Part shown: in pieces, positions 1 to 8,642 of the stretch
Layout: the number at the start of each line of letters is the position of its first letter
Position numbering within the stretch: the stretch's first letter is position 1
Source of the DNA: Microvirga lenta
GTDB lineage: Bacteria; Pseudomonadota; Alphaproteobacteria; Rhizobiales; Beijerinckiaceae
Direction: 5' to 3'
Length of the DNA stretch: 64,000 nt
Assembly: GCF_020532555.1 (NCBI RefSeq)
Contig: NZ_JAJBBR010000009.1
Span: 1-64,000 of the forward strand
The notes under the pieces: generated by a model
Told to the model about the DNA's origin: nothing
Databases searched by the model: none
The model's input: only the letters and a program-made list of their open reading frames with translations
Program-made: the position numbers and the translations under genes

Positions 1-2
1 TC

Positions 3-383
3 TCGCCGGAGCTGGGCACGGTGGCCTATGGCGAGAACCAGGAGGAGGTGTTCCTGGGCATGTCCATGGGGCGCCAGCAGAACATCTCGGAGGCCACCGC
101 GCAGAAGATCGACTCGGAGGTGCGGCGCCTGGTGGAGGCGGGTCTCAACGACGCGCGGCGGATCCTAACGGAGAAGCAGCAGGATCTGGAGGCGCTGGCG
201 AAGGGCCTTCTGGAGTACGAGACCCTGTCGGGGGACGAGATCCGCAACCTTCTCGACGGGCAGCCGCCGATCCGCGACACCGGCGAGAGCGTCACCGCCA
301 CCCGCGGCTCCGCCGTCCCCACCGCAGGACGCGGAAGGCCGGAGGCCGTCGATGGCCGGCTGCGGCCGCAGCCGGAAGGCTGA
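3..383 (+). CDS. ftsH: FtsH ATP-dependent zinc metalloprotease, C-terminal part (5' end outside window)
   Basis: Membrane-anchored AAA+ protease that extracts and degrades membrane and unstable cytosolic proteins. Only about the last 126 codons are here; the frame is open from base 3. The residues resemble the end of the FtsH peptidase domain: SPELGTVAYG, then the glycine/methionine stretch EEVFLGMSMG and the helix around EVRRLVEAG. The tail LLEYETLSGDEIRNLL is a common FtsH ending and is followed by about 40 residues of low-complexity Pro/Arg/Gly sequence. The AAA module and HEXXH motif lie upstream of the window. A hairpin terminator follows at 401. A second, divergent FtsH lies at 58675-60447, so this copy is probably the housekeeping one (inference). 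Confidence 0.93.
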   Translation, partial: SPELGTVAYGENQEEVFLGMSMGRQQNISEATAQKIDSEVRRLVEAGLNDARRILTEKQQDLEALAKGLLEYETLSGDEIRNLLDGQPPIRDTGESVTATRGSAVPTAGRGRPEAVDGRLRPQPEG

Positions 384-400
384 TGCAATAGTCACGAACC

Positions 401-439
401 AAGGGGCGTGCACCGCAAGGCGCACGCCCCTTCGATTTT
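401..439 (+). terminator. Rho-independent terminator after ftsH
   Basis: An 11-bp perfect stem (AAGGGGCGTGC at 401-411 with its complement at 422-432) encloses a 10-base loop and is followed by CGATTTTA. It begins 18 bases after the ftsH stop codon and would end that transcript. Confidence 0.8.
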
Positions 440-503
440 ACATTCCGAAGATCAGCGTCGGCGTACTCCGCTCAGCCGCAAGGGCGGTCTCCACGCTGCC
501 GCC

Positions 504-713
504 TTAAGCTTGGCCCGAGCAGGCTGGTTCATCGATCGAGATCGCCTGTTCCACAGCTTGCGGCTCGTCTGCATTCCGGTCTGCGGCATGGACCTCGTGC
601 CAACGTGGACCAGGGCCCCGCATATAATGTAGCTCCGGCCGATAGGGGTCTCTGACCTCCCGAATGATCTCCCGCAACCCATCGCCCAGATATCCGAAGA
701 GAGTCGTGAACAT
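504..713 (-). CDS. Small hypothetical protein (69 aa)
   Basis: I do not recognise this family. The frame encodes 69 residues, starting MFTTLFGYLGDGLREIIREV and rich in charged and aromatic residues, with no signal peptide or membrane span. The ATG at 713 is preceded by GGGAG at a 9-base spacing, which is the main support for a real gene. It lies convergent to the end of ftsH and alone on its strand. A longer overlapping frame (to 895) is open in another phase on the same strand, so the choice of frame is uncertain. Confidence 0.45.
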   Translation of the reverse strand: MFTTLFGYLGDGLREIIREVRDPYRPELHYMRGPGPRWHEVHAADRNADEPQAVEQAISIDEPACSGQA

Positions 714-1189
714 CGGTGCCGTCTCCCGTTGTCGGCCAGTCGGAAAAGGCCCTCTGGAACATCATCGATATCCGTGAGAGTGCCGACCCAAGCCGTGACA
801 TTCCCGTTCCCAAGTCGCGGGTGCCGAGTAGAAGATGCTTGCTCCGAAAGCTGCTTGAGGTGCGCCTGAGCACATGGACAGGGTGCAAGAGCCAAGTGTT
901 AGGGATTACCTCCTTGGGTGAAAGGCCGGGCAAAAGCCATGATGTCGACCGGGTATCGCTTGCGGCTCACATTGGGGCCGGCAATGTGCTCGGGAGGCGT
1001 GACCGTGATATTGGACGACGTGGACAGAAGAAGGAACCGATACCCAACTTGGCCGTTAGGATTACGACCTTCACGATGTTCCCTCTGGATGAACTTGGGG
1101 CCTGACAGACAACTCTGTCAGGCTTTTTCTTTCGACTTCCGAATCCCTCGGCCTTCAACCTCGATGGGGCTCGACGATGTCGGCGACCC
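714..1189. other. Region without a convincing gene
   Basis: About 475 bases with no frame I trust. One plus-strand frame (716-1105) ends with a protein-like stretch (PNLAVRITTFTMFPLDELGA), and its stop codon sits inside the terminator hairpin at 1100. Its start has no ribosome-binding site, and a second plus-strand frame from 918 is equally open. The terminator implies that some transcript reads rightwards here, so a degraded gene or a small RNA is possible. Confidence 0.3.
1100..1130 (+). terminator. Rho-independent terminator, plus strand
   Basis: A 10-bp perfect stem (GCCTGACAGA at 1100-1109 with 1114-1123), loop CAAC, followed directly by TTTTTCTTTC. This is a textbook intrinsic terminator with no obvious gene in front of it. 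It also lies downstream of the convergent gene ending at 1190, but the T-tract is on the plus strand. Confidence 0.75.
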
Positions 1190-1564
1190 TTATCGCCTCC
1201 GGAGGCGTTCGATCGCATCCCGATGCGCTGCGGCGTCGACTCCGTACAGGCCGGCGAGCCGCTCGATCTCGGCCTGCCTCTCCTCGGAAGAGAGGCGGGG
1301 AGACAGACTTGAAACAGCAGCGACGAATGAGGCGCCCGCCAGCACAGGATCGCGTCGCATCGCCGTCTGCTCCTGCTCTTTCTTCAGATCCGCCTGGCGC
1401 TGCTTGTAGGTCTCCAGAGGTCCGAGTGCGCGGATAGCCCGATTCCGCAGGGCCGGAGCAGAGAGACCATGCTCTTCGGCAATGTCGGAGAGACTCTGGT
1501 CCAGATCCTCATCGGAGAGGAGCGCCTCAGCAAGTTCTTCAATGGCAGGAACAAACGGGTCCAT
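1190..1564 (-). CDS. Hypothetical protein with helix-turn-helix-like segment (124 aa)
   Basis: Cytosolic, acidic N-terminal half followed by a basic C-terminal half. The segment LDQSLSDIAEEHGLSAPALR near residues 20-40 has the spacing of a simple helix-turn-helix, and a Lys/Glu-rich probable coiled coil (TYKQRQADLKKEQEQ) follows. I chose the ATG at 1564 because GAGG lies six bases upstream; an in-frame ATG at 1576 is the alternative. The gene lies 88 bases downstream of, and on the same strand as, the next small gene (1653-1916), so the two may be cotranscribed. A small DNA-binding protein is plausible but not shown. Confidence 0.6.
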   Translation of the reverse strand: MDPFVPAIEELAEALLSDEDLDQSLSDIAEEHGLSAPALRNRAIRALGPLETYKQRQADLKKEQEQTAMRRDPVLAGASFVAAVSSLSPRLSSEERQAEIERLAGLYGVDAAAHRDAIERLRRR

Positions 1565-1652
1565 CTCTAACCTCATCTGATCTCGTTCATCATCTAACAG
1601 ACGCGCACCCGTTCGGTTCACGACCGACTGATCAGGCCGAGACCCGGGACTG

Positions 1653-1916
1653 CTAACGAGACTTCGTCCGGTTGCTCTCCTCACCAAGGGCTTGGTGGAG
1701 TGCGAACAGATTTTCAAAAGCTCTATAGGCCAAACGGTAAAGATCCGGACAGGCGGCAACAGCCGGATGACCCGCCAGATGATCGTCGACGGCTTTCATT
1801 AGAACCGAGGCGGAATGACTGGCTTCGGGGAGAGCGTGCGGCATTCCGTTCAGGAGGGTCCTCATGCGCTCGCGGCGAGTTGCCTCGATAATTTCATCAG
1901 GATCTGGCTGGAGCAT
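1653..1916 (-). CDS. Hypothetical protein (87 aa)
   Basis: A small soluble, mostly helical protein beginning MLQPDPDEIIEATRRERMR. No family recognised. The ATG at 1916 has AGGAAAG seven bases upstream, a good site, and the frame shows no signal peptide or membrane span. It precedes the 124-aa gene at 1190-1564 on the same strand and is separated by about 120 bases from the spermidine-synthase-like gene upstream. Confidence 0.6.
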   Translation of the reverse strand: MLQPDPDEIIEATRRERMRTLLNGMPHALPEASHSASVLMKAVDDHLAGHPAVAACPDLYRLAYRAFENLFALHQALGEESNRTKSR

Positions 1917-2038
1917 TGATTTTCTTTCCTGACGGGCACTTCCGCCGACTCGTGCTGGTTTCCATCCCATCTCTATCGGCAAACCGTTAACCATACATTC
2001 CTGCAGGAATCATCAGCGCCGAAACGGTTCGTTCTGGG

Positions 2039-3430
2039 TCAGTAATCGAGAAACGACCGGTTCCGGTTATCCGTGTAGATCTCATATGGCTCACCCTCGT
2101 GCCCGCCTCCGAGGTAAAGCACACTTGCGACGCTGCCGACTTGGGTCTGCGGCAGGACATGGCGGCTGACAAAGGGAAAGACGCTGCGAATGGTTGCATC
2201 GATGCTGCGGCTGAAGCGATCCTCAAAGGTGGGCGAGGTTATGACGTTCATGATCACCCGGCCTCCTGGGGCAAGCGCTTGTTCGACCGCCATGAATGCT
2301 TCGCGCGTGATAAGGTCCGGCGGCAGGTTCAAGCGGTTCGTGAAGGCATCGAGTACAACAACGTCGTAAGTCTGATTGTTGCGCCGCAGAAATGCGCGGG
2401 CGGATTCGGGCACAAAGGTCTTGTTGGGAGTGAGAGGCCGGCGCAGAAAATGCTCTTCGCTTACCTCTCGAAGTGCGGGGTCGATATCGACATAGGTGTA
2501 GGTGTTGACGCGATCCTCAAGGCCGATGGTGAACCCTCCAGCGCCGATCACGAGAATGCGGTGAGGCCGAGCCGGGTCCAGCTTCTCGAGTACCTCCTTC
2601 TCAATGAATTTCACGTAAGCGAAGCGGTGTTCAGGATGAGCCGCCACCTTGGAGGACGGACTGTTGTTGATCACCATAAGGCGGCTGTTCTCTGCAGGAT
2701 TGGTGACCACCCGCACCTCGCTGTAGAGATTGTTGCTGACGATCCCATAGGCCTGCATCACCGCCGGGCTGTTGATTGCCACGATGTAGAGGCCGAGTGC
2801 GCCGGCAGCCGGAACAAGCTTGTTCCGGCTCTCCGTCCGCCAGCCGATGAGAGCGGCGAGCAGCACCAGAAGCCCGAGGGTAAATGCCACTGTGATGTGG
2901 ACCCCCAGGAAGGTCATGAACACGAGGGTCGACACCACAGAACCTAGAAACGACCCAAAGGTAGACAGGAACAGCATCAGTCCCGTGGAGCGCGGCAGGC
3001 TGCCCCCGGTCGAGCAATAGGCAACCAGCGGAATGGTCTGGCCCATGAGGTAGATCGGGTAGACCAGGAACAGGGACGTATGGGCTGCTGCCTGGGCAAG
3101 GCGATGTGTCAGTCCAATTCCATCAAGGATCTGGAAGAAGGTTACCAGAAAGGGGTGCGACAGGCCGAAGCTGAGGATAAGCGAAGCAACGAGCAGGTTG
3201 CGGGTGAGCCGCCGGCGGATGCCTGCCTCGTCCCCGGAAGCGAATTCGGCCCGTCCTCCGGCCTCGTAGCCGAAGGCGAGGGGCAGGAGGACCGCCGCGA
3301 TGACGATGGCGACCGTGTCTGTCGCATTGCCCACGTATGGCGTGAGTTGGCGGATGGCGAGGAGTTCCACCGCGAGGACGGCATAGCCCTCAATGGCAAC
3401 TGCACCGAGCAAGAGCGGGGAGGAAAACAT
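2039..3430 (-). CDS. Membrane-anchored spermidine-synthase-like protein
   Basis: Fusion of a membrane domain (about residues 5-225, seven or so hydrophobic helices) with a spermidine-synthase/methyltransferase-fold domain (about 235-463). The nucleotide-binding glycine loop VIGAGGFTIG (294-303) is followed by the acidic motif YVDIDPAL at 313-320 and by VVVLDAF, as in polyamine synthases and Rossmann methyltransferases. The family is widespread, and the substrate of fused members is mostly unproven; aminopropyl transfer is not established. The ATG at 3430 has no clear Shine-Dalgarno. It stands alone, about 150 bases downstream of the M28 pseudogene on the same strand. Confidence 0.85.
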   Translation of the reverse strand: MFSSPLLLGAVAIEGYAVLAVELLAIRQLTPYVGNATDTVAIVIAAVLLPLAFGYEAGGRAEFASGDEAGIRRRLTRNLLVASLILSFGLSHPFLVTFFQILDGIGLTHRLAQAAAHTSLFLVYPIYLMGQTIPLVAYCSTGGSLPRSTGLMLFLSTFGSFLGSVVSTLVFMTFLGVHITVAFTLGLLVLLAALIGWRTESRNKLVPAAGALGLYIVAINSPAVMQAYGIVSNNLYSEVRVVTNPAENSRLMVINNSPSSKVAAHPEHRFAYVKFIEKEVLEKLDPARPHRILVIGAGGFTIGLEDRVNTYTYVDIDPALREVSEEHFLRRPLTPNKTFVPESARAFLRRNNQTYDVVVLDAFTNRLNLPPDLITREAFMAVEQALAPGGRVIMNVITSPTFEDRFSRSIDATIRSVFPFVSRHVLPQTQVGSVASVLYLGGGHEGEPYEIYTDNRNRSFLDY

Positions 3431-3584
3431 GAGTGGTCATGAGCCTTTGGACATTGGGCTTTCGAAACCGGAACGATGCGCGAACGGCCGACAGCCTAGA
3501 ACCCGCCCACCAAGCTCGCAAGCTGGCGGAATGAAAGGCGAGGCCGGAGGTGCCTATCGGAATGCTTACGCGGCGCACCCGATC

Positions 3585-5005
3585 TTAATGCGGCGGGGGA
3601 GTGAGGCGGCGTAGAGCGGACGTGAGGGCATCGGTGATTTGCTCCAGCACCTGTCGATCGACATTCTGCTCCGTATCGCAGGCCTTGTGATAGCAGGGGT
3701 CGAAAGGCTGTCCCGCAGTGCCGCCGAACCGCTGAGCATGAGCGGCATCCTTCGTGCCACCCGCTCCCGTGAACAGGCTGACCGTCGGGATGCCCTTGGT
3801 GGCAAAAGATGCGTTATCCGAGCTGAAGCCTCGAGGAGAGCCGATCCGCTCCTCCACGGGGAGGTTGTTCTCTCTGAAATAGTCGGTGAGAAACCCCACA
3901 GTGCTTGCCACGAAGGCGTTATTGGTATCCTGCGTGAGCTGAATGAAGCGCCCGAAATTAGGGGAGCCAACCATGTCCAGGTTGATGTAGAGCACGATGC
4001 GGCGGCGCTCTTCCTCGGAAAGGGTATCCAAATGGTGCCGCGAGCCGAGGAGACCGCGCTCCTCTGCGCCCCAAAAGGCGAACCGGATCGGCATGTCCGT
4101 TGCAGGCTCGCCCGCAAGCCGCAATGCTGCTTCCAAGACGGCTGCCGAGCCGCTGGCGTTGTCGTTCATGCCGGGACCCTCCGATACGCTGTCGAGGTGA
4201 GCTCCTACGACAACGAGGGAGCCGTCCGTCTTACCTCGCTCTGCCGCACATTATGCGTGGAACGGGTTCCCGCCTCTGCATCGATCCGCAAGCGGACCTC
4301 GATGCCGTTTGCCTCCCGGCCGGCCACAGCGAGCTTGCTCCCGACCTCTGTCGTTACACCGAGTACTGGGACTGCGGCTGGGGTCGTCAATGTTCCAGTA
4401 AAGGCCCCGGTCTGCCCCTCGGTTCCTTGGTTCATGATGATCACGCCAGCCGCTCCGGCTGCTTGGGCATGTTCGACTTTGGCTTGAAATGGACATGTTC
4501 CGCGCCGGATGAGCGCGATGTTTCCCCGTGCAAACCCTGCAAAATCCTCCTGTCGACAACCACTGGTGGACGGCCGCGCGGGTCCTTCATCCAAGTCCAG
4601 GGCGACCTCCTGGAGACGAGCCATCACGTCACCCGAGCCGGAGTTTCGCAAGGTCCGCAGCGCCTCCGGTGGGGGCGTGTAAGACCCTGGACTGGTGAGA
4701 TCGGCTGCGAGAACTGGCGGAGACCGCTCTTTGAAGAATGGGAATGTGAATTCCTCGAGCTGGACCGTATAACCTGCACTGCGAAGCTGATCCGCGACGT
4801 ATTCGGCCGACCGGTCGTAGCCGGAAGTCCCCGCTGCCCTGTTGTTCCCATTCGCGGCCGCGATTCCCTGCAAGGCCTGGATGTGGCGAAATGGGCCACC
4901 CTCGAGTCCGGAAGCAGGGCGAACGTCTGCTCGAACCGCGACTGGGCCACAATGCAGGAGAATGGCTGCGGTCAGTATTCGGCAGGTACTGAGAATGAGG
5001 GGCAA
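3585..5005 (-). pseudogene. M28 family zinc aminopeptidase, exported, with one frameshift
   Basis: Two frames on the minus strand make one gene. The first (5005 to about 4235) has a TTG start with GGAAGG five bases upstream, a signal peptide and a PA-type insert (GNIALIRRGTCPFQAKVEHA) typical of secreted M28 peptidases. It runs through STHNV, then leaves the family pattern and stops at 4205. The family sequence resumes in another frame from about 4235: GKTDGSLVVVGAHLDSV, NDNASG, FWGAEERGLLG, YINLDMVG and the final His in PCYHKACD. These hold all expected zinc ligands and the catalytic Glu. A single missing base near 4230-4250 explains it. It is either a recent inactivating mutation or a sequencing error; all catalytic residues survive. 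Confidence 0.85.
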
Positions 5006-5242
5006 TACGTCCTTCCCGGCGCAGGCAACGCACGTTTGGTCCTAGGCTCAAGGAAAATGGTAAGCCTTCCCAAGGGCTAAGTACATCGTCGGCGATGTCA
5101 CATGGGTGTGAAGAGCCTCGGTGCTAAAGGCGCCGAACGCGTGCGGTCGAGCCGTGGCTGCGAGGACGCGAGAAACTGAAATTCTATCCATCCTGCTCGT
5201 CGACCGTTGCTATTCGGCCATGCCATTCCCAAATTCCTGTCG

Positions 5243-6160
5243 ATGCATGACATTGCCCTTCTGCCTGAGGCGCTCAATCCCCCGATCCTGAAACGGGCGG
5301 ATGGAAAGCTGCGGCAGGTGGGCCTGGAAATCGAGTTCCTAGGAGCGAGCGTCAGCGGCGCAGCACGGGCCATTAGCCGTAACTTCGGCGGATCCGTCGA
5401 GGTAGAGGATCCCCACGCTTTCAGAATCTGCGGCTCTCGGTTGGGCGACATGTCGATCGAGATGGATCTCCGGCATATTCATCCTGAGCGTCATCCCAAC
5501 CTACGTCCGAGATTGAACCGCTATGCCGCTGCATGGCTCGGCACTGTCATCTCTCCATTCGTTCCGCGCGAACTCATCACATCGCCCATGCCCGTCACGC
5601 AGCTTCCAGAGATGGACGAAGTCGTCCAAACTCTGAGGGAAGCCGGCGCTCGCGGTCGGGGAGCCGTGCTCCTGGATTCCCTTGGATTGCACCTCAATAT
5701 CGATCCGCCACGTCTCGATGTGGCCACGATAACGGCCTTTCTGAAGGCACTGCTCCTCGTCGATAGGCGCCTTCGACGGGAAACAGCGCGCGGAAGTGTT
5801 CGGCTTACTCTTGCCCTCCCGCCCGAGTATCCCAAGGCCTATGTGCAGCGCGTGTTGTCTCCGGATTACTGGCCCGATCTCACGCGTTTCACGGCGGACT
5901 ACCTGGAAGCAAACCCGACCCGGGACCGGGCTCTCGATCTCCTACCGCTTCTCACCTACCTTGATGAGGAGCACGTTCGCTCGGTCCTCCCCCATGAGAA
6001 GATCAACCCGCGACCGGCCTTTCACTACCGCCTGCCGCAGGCTCACCTGAGTGACCCGAACTGGAGCATTCTTCCTGATTGGGAGCGCTGGCTCATCGTG
6101 GAACGTCTCGCGGCCACTCCCGACCACCTTTGGGAAGCCGGCAAGGCCGAGGCAAGCTGA
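5243..6160 (+). CDS. Putative amidoligase (Amidoligase_2 family)
   Basis: Resembles the putative amidoligase family, ATP-dependent carboxylate-amine ligases with a glutamine-synthetase/GCS-like fold that would form amide bonds on small molecules or peptides. The N-terminal GLEIEF motif (27-32) matches the metal/ATP-binding GxExE strand, and FGGSVEVEDPH, DMSIEMDL and LLDSLGLHLNID are other family blocks. I chose the ATG at 5243; an in-frame TTG at 5207 is also open and neither has a strong ribosome site. In many genomes this family sits beside a class I glutamine amidotransferase, but none is near here. Product and substrate unknown. Confidence 0.75.
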   Translation: MHDIALLPEALNPPILKRADGKLRQVGLEIEFLGASVSGAARAISRNFGGSVEVEDPHAFRICGSRLGDMSIEMDLRHIHPERHPNLRPRLNRYAAAWLGTVISPFVPRELITSPMPVTQLPEMDEVVQTLREAGARGRGAVLLDSLGLHLNIDPPRLDVATITAFLKALLLVDRRLRRETARGSVRLTLALPPEYPKAYVQRVLSPDYWPDLTRFTADYLEANPTRDRALDLLPLLTYLDEEHVRSVLPHEKINPRPAFHYRLPQAHLSDPNWSILPDWERWLIVERLAATPDHLWEAGKAEAS

Positions 6161-6199
6161 CCGCCAGCTCGCGGAGTCTGAGACAGTCAAACCTGCGCC

Positions 6200-7261
6200 C
6201 TAGGAGCCTGCCCAGACCTGTCCCGGACGCATGGCGATGAAGCGGCGAGGAGAGATGCTCAAGTTCTGCAGCGCAGCGGCAAGGTCCCGCAGCGGTTGGT
6301 CGACCGCCTCGTTCGTCATCTTGAAGGTTCCCCAGTGGAAGCCAAGCGCATACTTGGCCTTGAGAATGCGGAAGGCCCGAACGGCATCTTCCGGGTTCAT
6401 GTGCTGTGGTGCCATGAACCAGCGCGGCTCATAGGCGCCAATCGGCAGAAGGGCTATGTCCAGGCTCCGATGCCGTTCGCCAATTTCCTGGAAGTGCCGA
6501 CCGCCGCCGAAGCCGGTATCGCCCGCGAAGTAAATGGAGCGGCCTGCGCTGCGCAGGACAAAGGAAGCCCAGAGAGCATGGTTCCGGTCGTTGGTGGCTC
6601 GTGCCGACCAATGATGGGCAGGCTTAGCGAATACCTGAAGGCCGGGCGCGAGCTCGATATCTTCACCCCAATCGAGAGCCGTGACCTCAACTCTCGGATC
6701 ATGTGTTCGGATGATGGTGTCATTTCCGAGCGGAGCCACAATTCTCGGCCGGTCGCGCTGCCAGAGACGTACAAGGGTGTGAACGTCCAAGTGATCGTAG
6801 TGGTTGTGCGAGATGAGCACCGCATCGATGGGAGGCAAATTGTCGAAGGAGATGCCGGGTGGATTGTATCGTCGTGGGCCGGCGAACGGCACCGGGCTGG
6901 CTCGCTCCGACCAAATGGGATCCGTCAGGATGTTTCGGTTGCCTGTCTGGATCAGGAAAGTAGCGTGTCCCACGAAGCTGATACGAAGATCGTGCTTTCC
7001 TACGCGGGGCGGTGGAACGTCCTGGAACGGGCTCGGGTAGTCCTCCGGCCAAGGCTCGGAACGCTCGGATAACCGCCAGCGTAGGAAGTCGCCAAAGCCC
7101 CTGGGGCGATCCCCACCAGGGTTGAAGAAACGGCGCCCATCGAAGTGGTCGCTCAATGGGCCCTTGTAGTAGAAGCTGCCCGGATTGGCGCGAGCGGTCG
7201 ACGTGGCGCCAAGATACGGAAGCGCTGCAGCCAGCGTGAGGAAGTGTCTACGGGATAGCAC
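6200..7261 (-). CDS. Exported metallo-beta-lactamase-fold hydrolase (NAPE-PLD/UlaG-like)
   Basis: 353-residue metal-dependent hydrolase. The GTG at 7261 is preceded by AGGAGG and gives a twin-arginine-like start (MLSRRHFLTLAAALPYLGAT), so export as a folded protein is likely. The metal-binding motif HNHYDH is at 152-157, followed by the His in KPAHHWSAR, the bridging Asp in IYFAGDTGFGG and a terminal His in LGFHWGTF. The region RYNPPGISFDNLPPIDAVLI is typical of the group that includes NAPE-hydrolysing phospholipase D. Phosphodiester or lactone substrates are both possible. Divergent from the aldo/keto reductase, with a 238-base gap holding no gene. Confidence 0.85.
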   Translation of the reverse strand: MLSRRHFLTLAAALPYLGATSTARANPGSFYYKGPLSDHFDGRRFFNPGGDRPRGFGDFLRWRLSERSEPWPEDYPSPFQDVPPPRVGKHDLRISFVGHATFLIQTGNRNILTDPIWSERASPVPFAGPRRYNPPGISFDNLPPIDAVLISHNHYDHLDVHTLVRLWQRDRPRIVAPLGNDTIIRTHDPRVEVTALDWGEDIELAPGLQVFAKPAHHWSARATNDRNHALWASFVLRSAGRSIYFAGDTGFGGGRHFQEIGERHRSLDIALLPIGAYEPRWFMAPQHMNPEDAVRAFRILKAKYALGFHWGTFKMTNEAVDQPLRDLAAALQNLSISPRRFIAMRPGQVWAGS

Positions 7262-7499
7262 GCGTTGTCCTCCTACCGGGATTCTGGTGCGGCAGCTTGG
7301 CTTAGGAAGCCGGTCCACGTGAATATTCCAAAAGGCTCCTGCGCACCAAATGCCGATGAAATCGAACATCGCATCATGTCTTTGCCGGCAGTGCCGAGAT
7401 CGTCCACAATGGGCCGGCTGATCACGAATCGCGACGGGCCTGCGCCCGCCGGGCGTCTTTGCAGGTCGCAATACGCGGTCCGCAACCAGGGGAGCCAGC

Positions 7500-8333
7500 G
7501 TGAAGGAAATCGTGCTGACGGATGGTGAGGCTGTTCCGGTGCTCGGGCAGGGGACTTGGCAGATGGCCGAGGATGCCAGCCGGAGGAGGGAGGAAATCGA
7601 GGCGCTGCGCCTCGGTATCGACCTCGGGATGTCGCTCGTCGACACGGCGGAGATGTATGGCGAAGGGGCTGCAGAACAGCTCGTGGGCGAAGCCATCGCC
7701 GGACGGCGCGATCGGGTTTTCCTCGTCAGCAAGGTCTATCCGCACAATGCAAGCCATGACGGTGTCATTCGGGCCTGCGAACGCAGTCTCAAGAGGCTGG
7801 GAACGGACCGGCTCGATCTCTACCTCCTGCATTGGCGCGGGGGAGTTCCGCTTGAGGATACCGTTGCCGGATTCGAGGAGCTGCGCCGTTCCGGCAAGAT
7901 CCGGCATTGGGGCGTCAGCAACTTCGACACAGGCGACATGGAGGAACTGGATCAGATCGAGGGTGGCGCCCGCTGCGCCACCAACCAGGTGCTCTACAAC
8001 GTGACGCGACGCGGTCCGGAGTTCGATCTGCTGCCATGGATGGCGGATCGCCGGATGCCGCTGATGGCCTACAGCCCCATCGAGCAGGGCCGGCTTCCGT
8101 GGTCTGGCACGCTGCAGGCGATCGGAGACAAGCACGGAGCCAGCCGGTTTCAAGTTGCCCTTGCATGGCTGCTTCAGCGCGGGGGCGTGATCGCCATTCC
8201 CAAAGCGGGTACCTTGGCCCACGTAAGGAACAATCATCGCGCTCTGGAGATCAAGCTCGACCTGGAGGATCTGCAGGCGATCGACGCGAGGTTCCCGCCC
8301 CCGGACCGTAAGCGTCCCCTTGAGATGATCTGA
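7500..8333 (+). CDS. Aldo/keto reductase
   Basis: NADPH-dependent carbonyl reductase with a TIM barrel, cytosolic. The catalytic tetrad is intact: Asp48, Tyr53 (VDTAEMYGEG), Lys78 (VSKVYP) and His111 (LLHWRG). C-terminal AIPKAGTLAHVRNN is the usual NADP-binding segment. The start is GTG with GGGGAG upstream, and the length (277 aa) is normal for bacterial family members. The substrate cannot be told. It precedes the MFS exporter by 309 bases, and the TTGCG array between them makes a shared operon unlikely. Confidence 0.9.
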   Translation: MKEIVLTDGEAVPVLGQGTWQMAEDASRRREEIEALRLGIDLGMSLVDTAEMYGEGAAEQLVGEAIAGRRDRVFLVSKVYPHNASHDGVIRACERSLKRLGTDRLDLYLLHWRGGVPLEDTVAGFEELRRSGKIRHWGVSNFDTGDMEELDQIEGGARCATNQVLYNVTRRGPEFDLLPWMADRRMPLMAYSPIEQGRLPWSGTLQAIGDKHGASRFQVALAWLLQRGGVIAIPKAGTLAHVRNNHRALEIKLDLEDLQAIDARFPPPDRKRPLEMI

Positions 8334-8642
8334 CCCGCTCATGGGAACCGAGGCACCCTGAGGTCCAGATTGCGACAAGTGGAGCGAAGGTATCGCAGAG
8401 GACCCTGCTTCCAGCCACGGGACACCGCTAGCACAAGCAGCCTGAGCCGGCCTTCCGTTTTCACTCCTCGGGCTGTCGCATCCCTCCTGCCGCTGCAGCC
8501 GAAGCATGGTAGCATTGCGTCGGTTGCGCAAACTTGCGCTACCATTGCGCCGTTTGCGAGCTAGGTTGTGTGACGGGAATGAACCTCCAGAGGCTCTGTT
8601 CTCCTCATCGGCGGAAGCCATCCTGCGGAATGTCCGGAAGTT
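8334..8642. other. Intergenic region upstream of MFS exporter
   Basis: 309 bases without a gene. Its only clear structure is the cluster of phased TTGCG motifs at 8515-8558. I saw no terminator with a T-tract after the aldo/keto reductase. Confidence 0.6.
8515..8558. promoter_or_regulatory. Array of five phased TTGCG motifs
   Basis: TTGCG occurs at 8515, 8524, 8534, 8545 and 8554, spaced 9, 10, 11 and 9 bases, so the copies lie on nearly one face of the helix. Two 15-base blocks (8514-8528 and 8544-8558) match at 13 positions and are 30 bases apart. The array ends 84 bases before the MFS exporter start. This looks like a regulator-binding array; the regulator is unknown and not adjacent. Confidence 0.5.
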
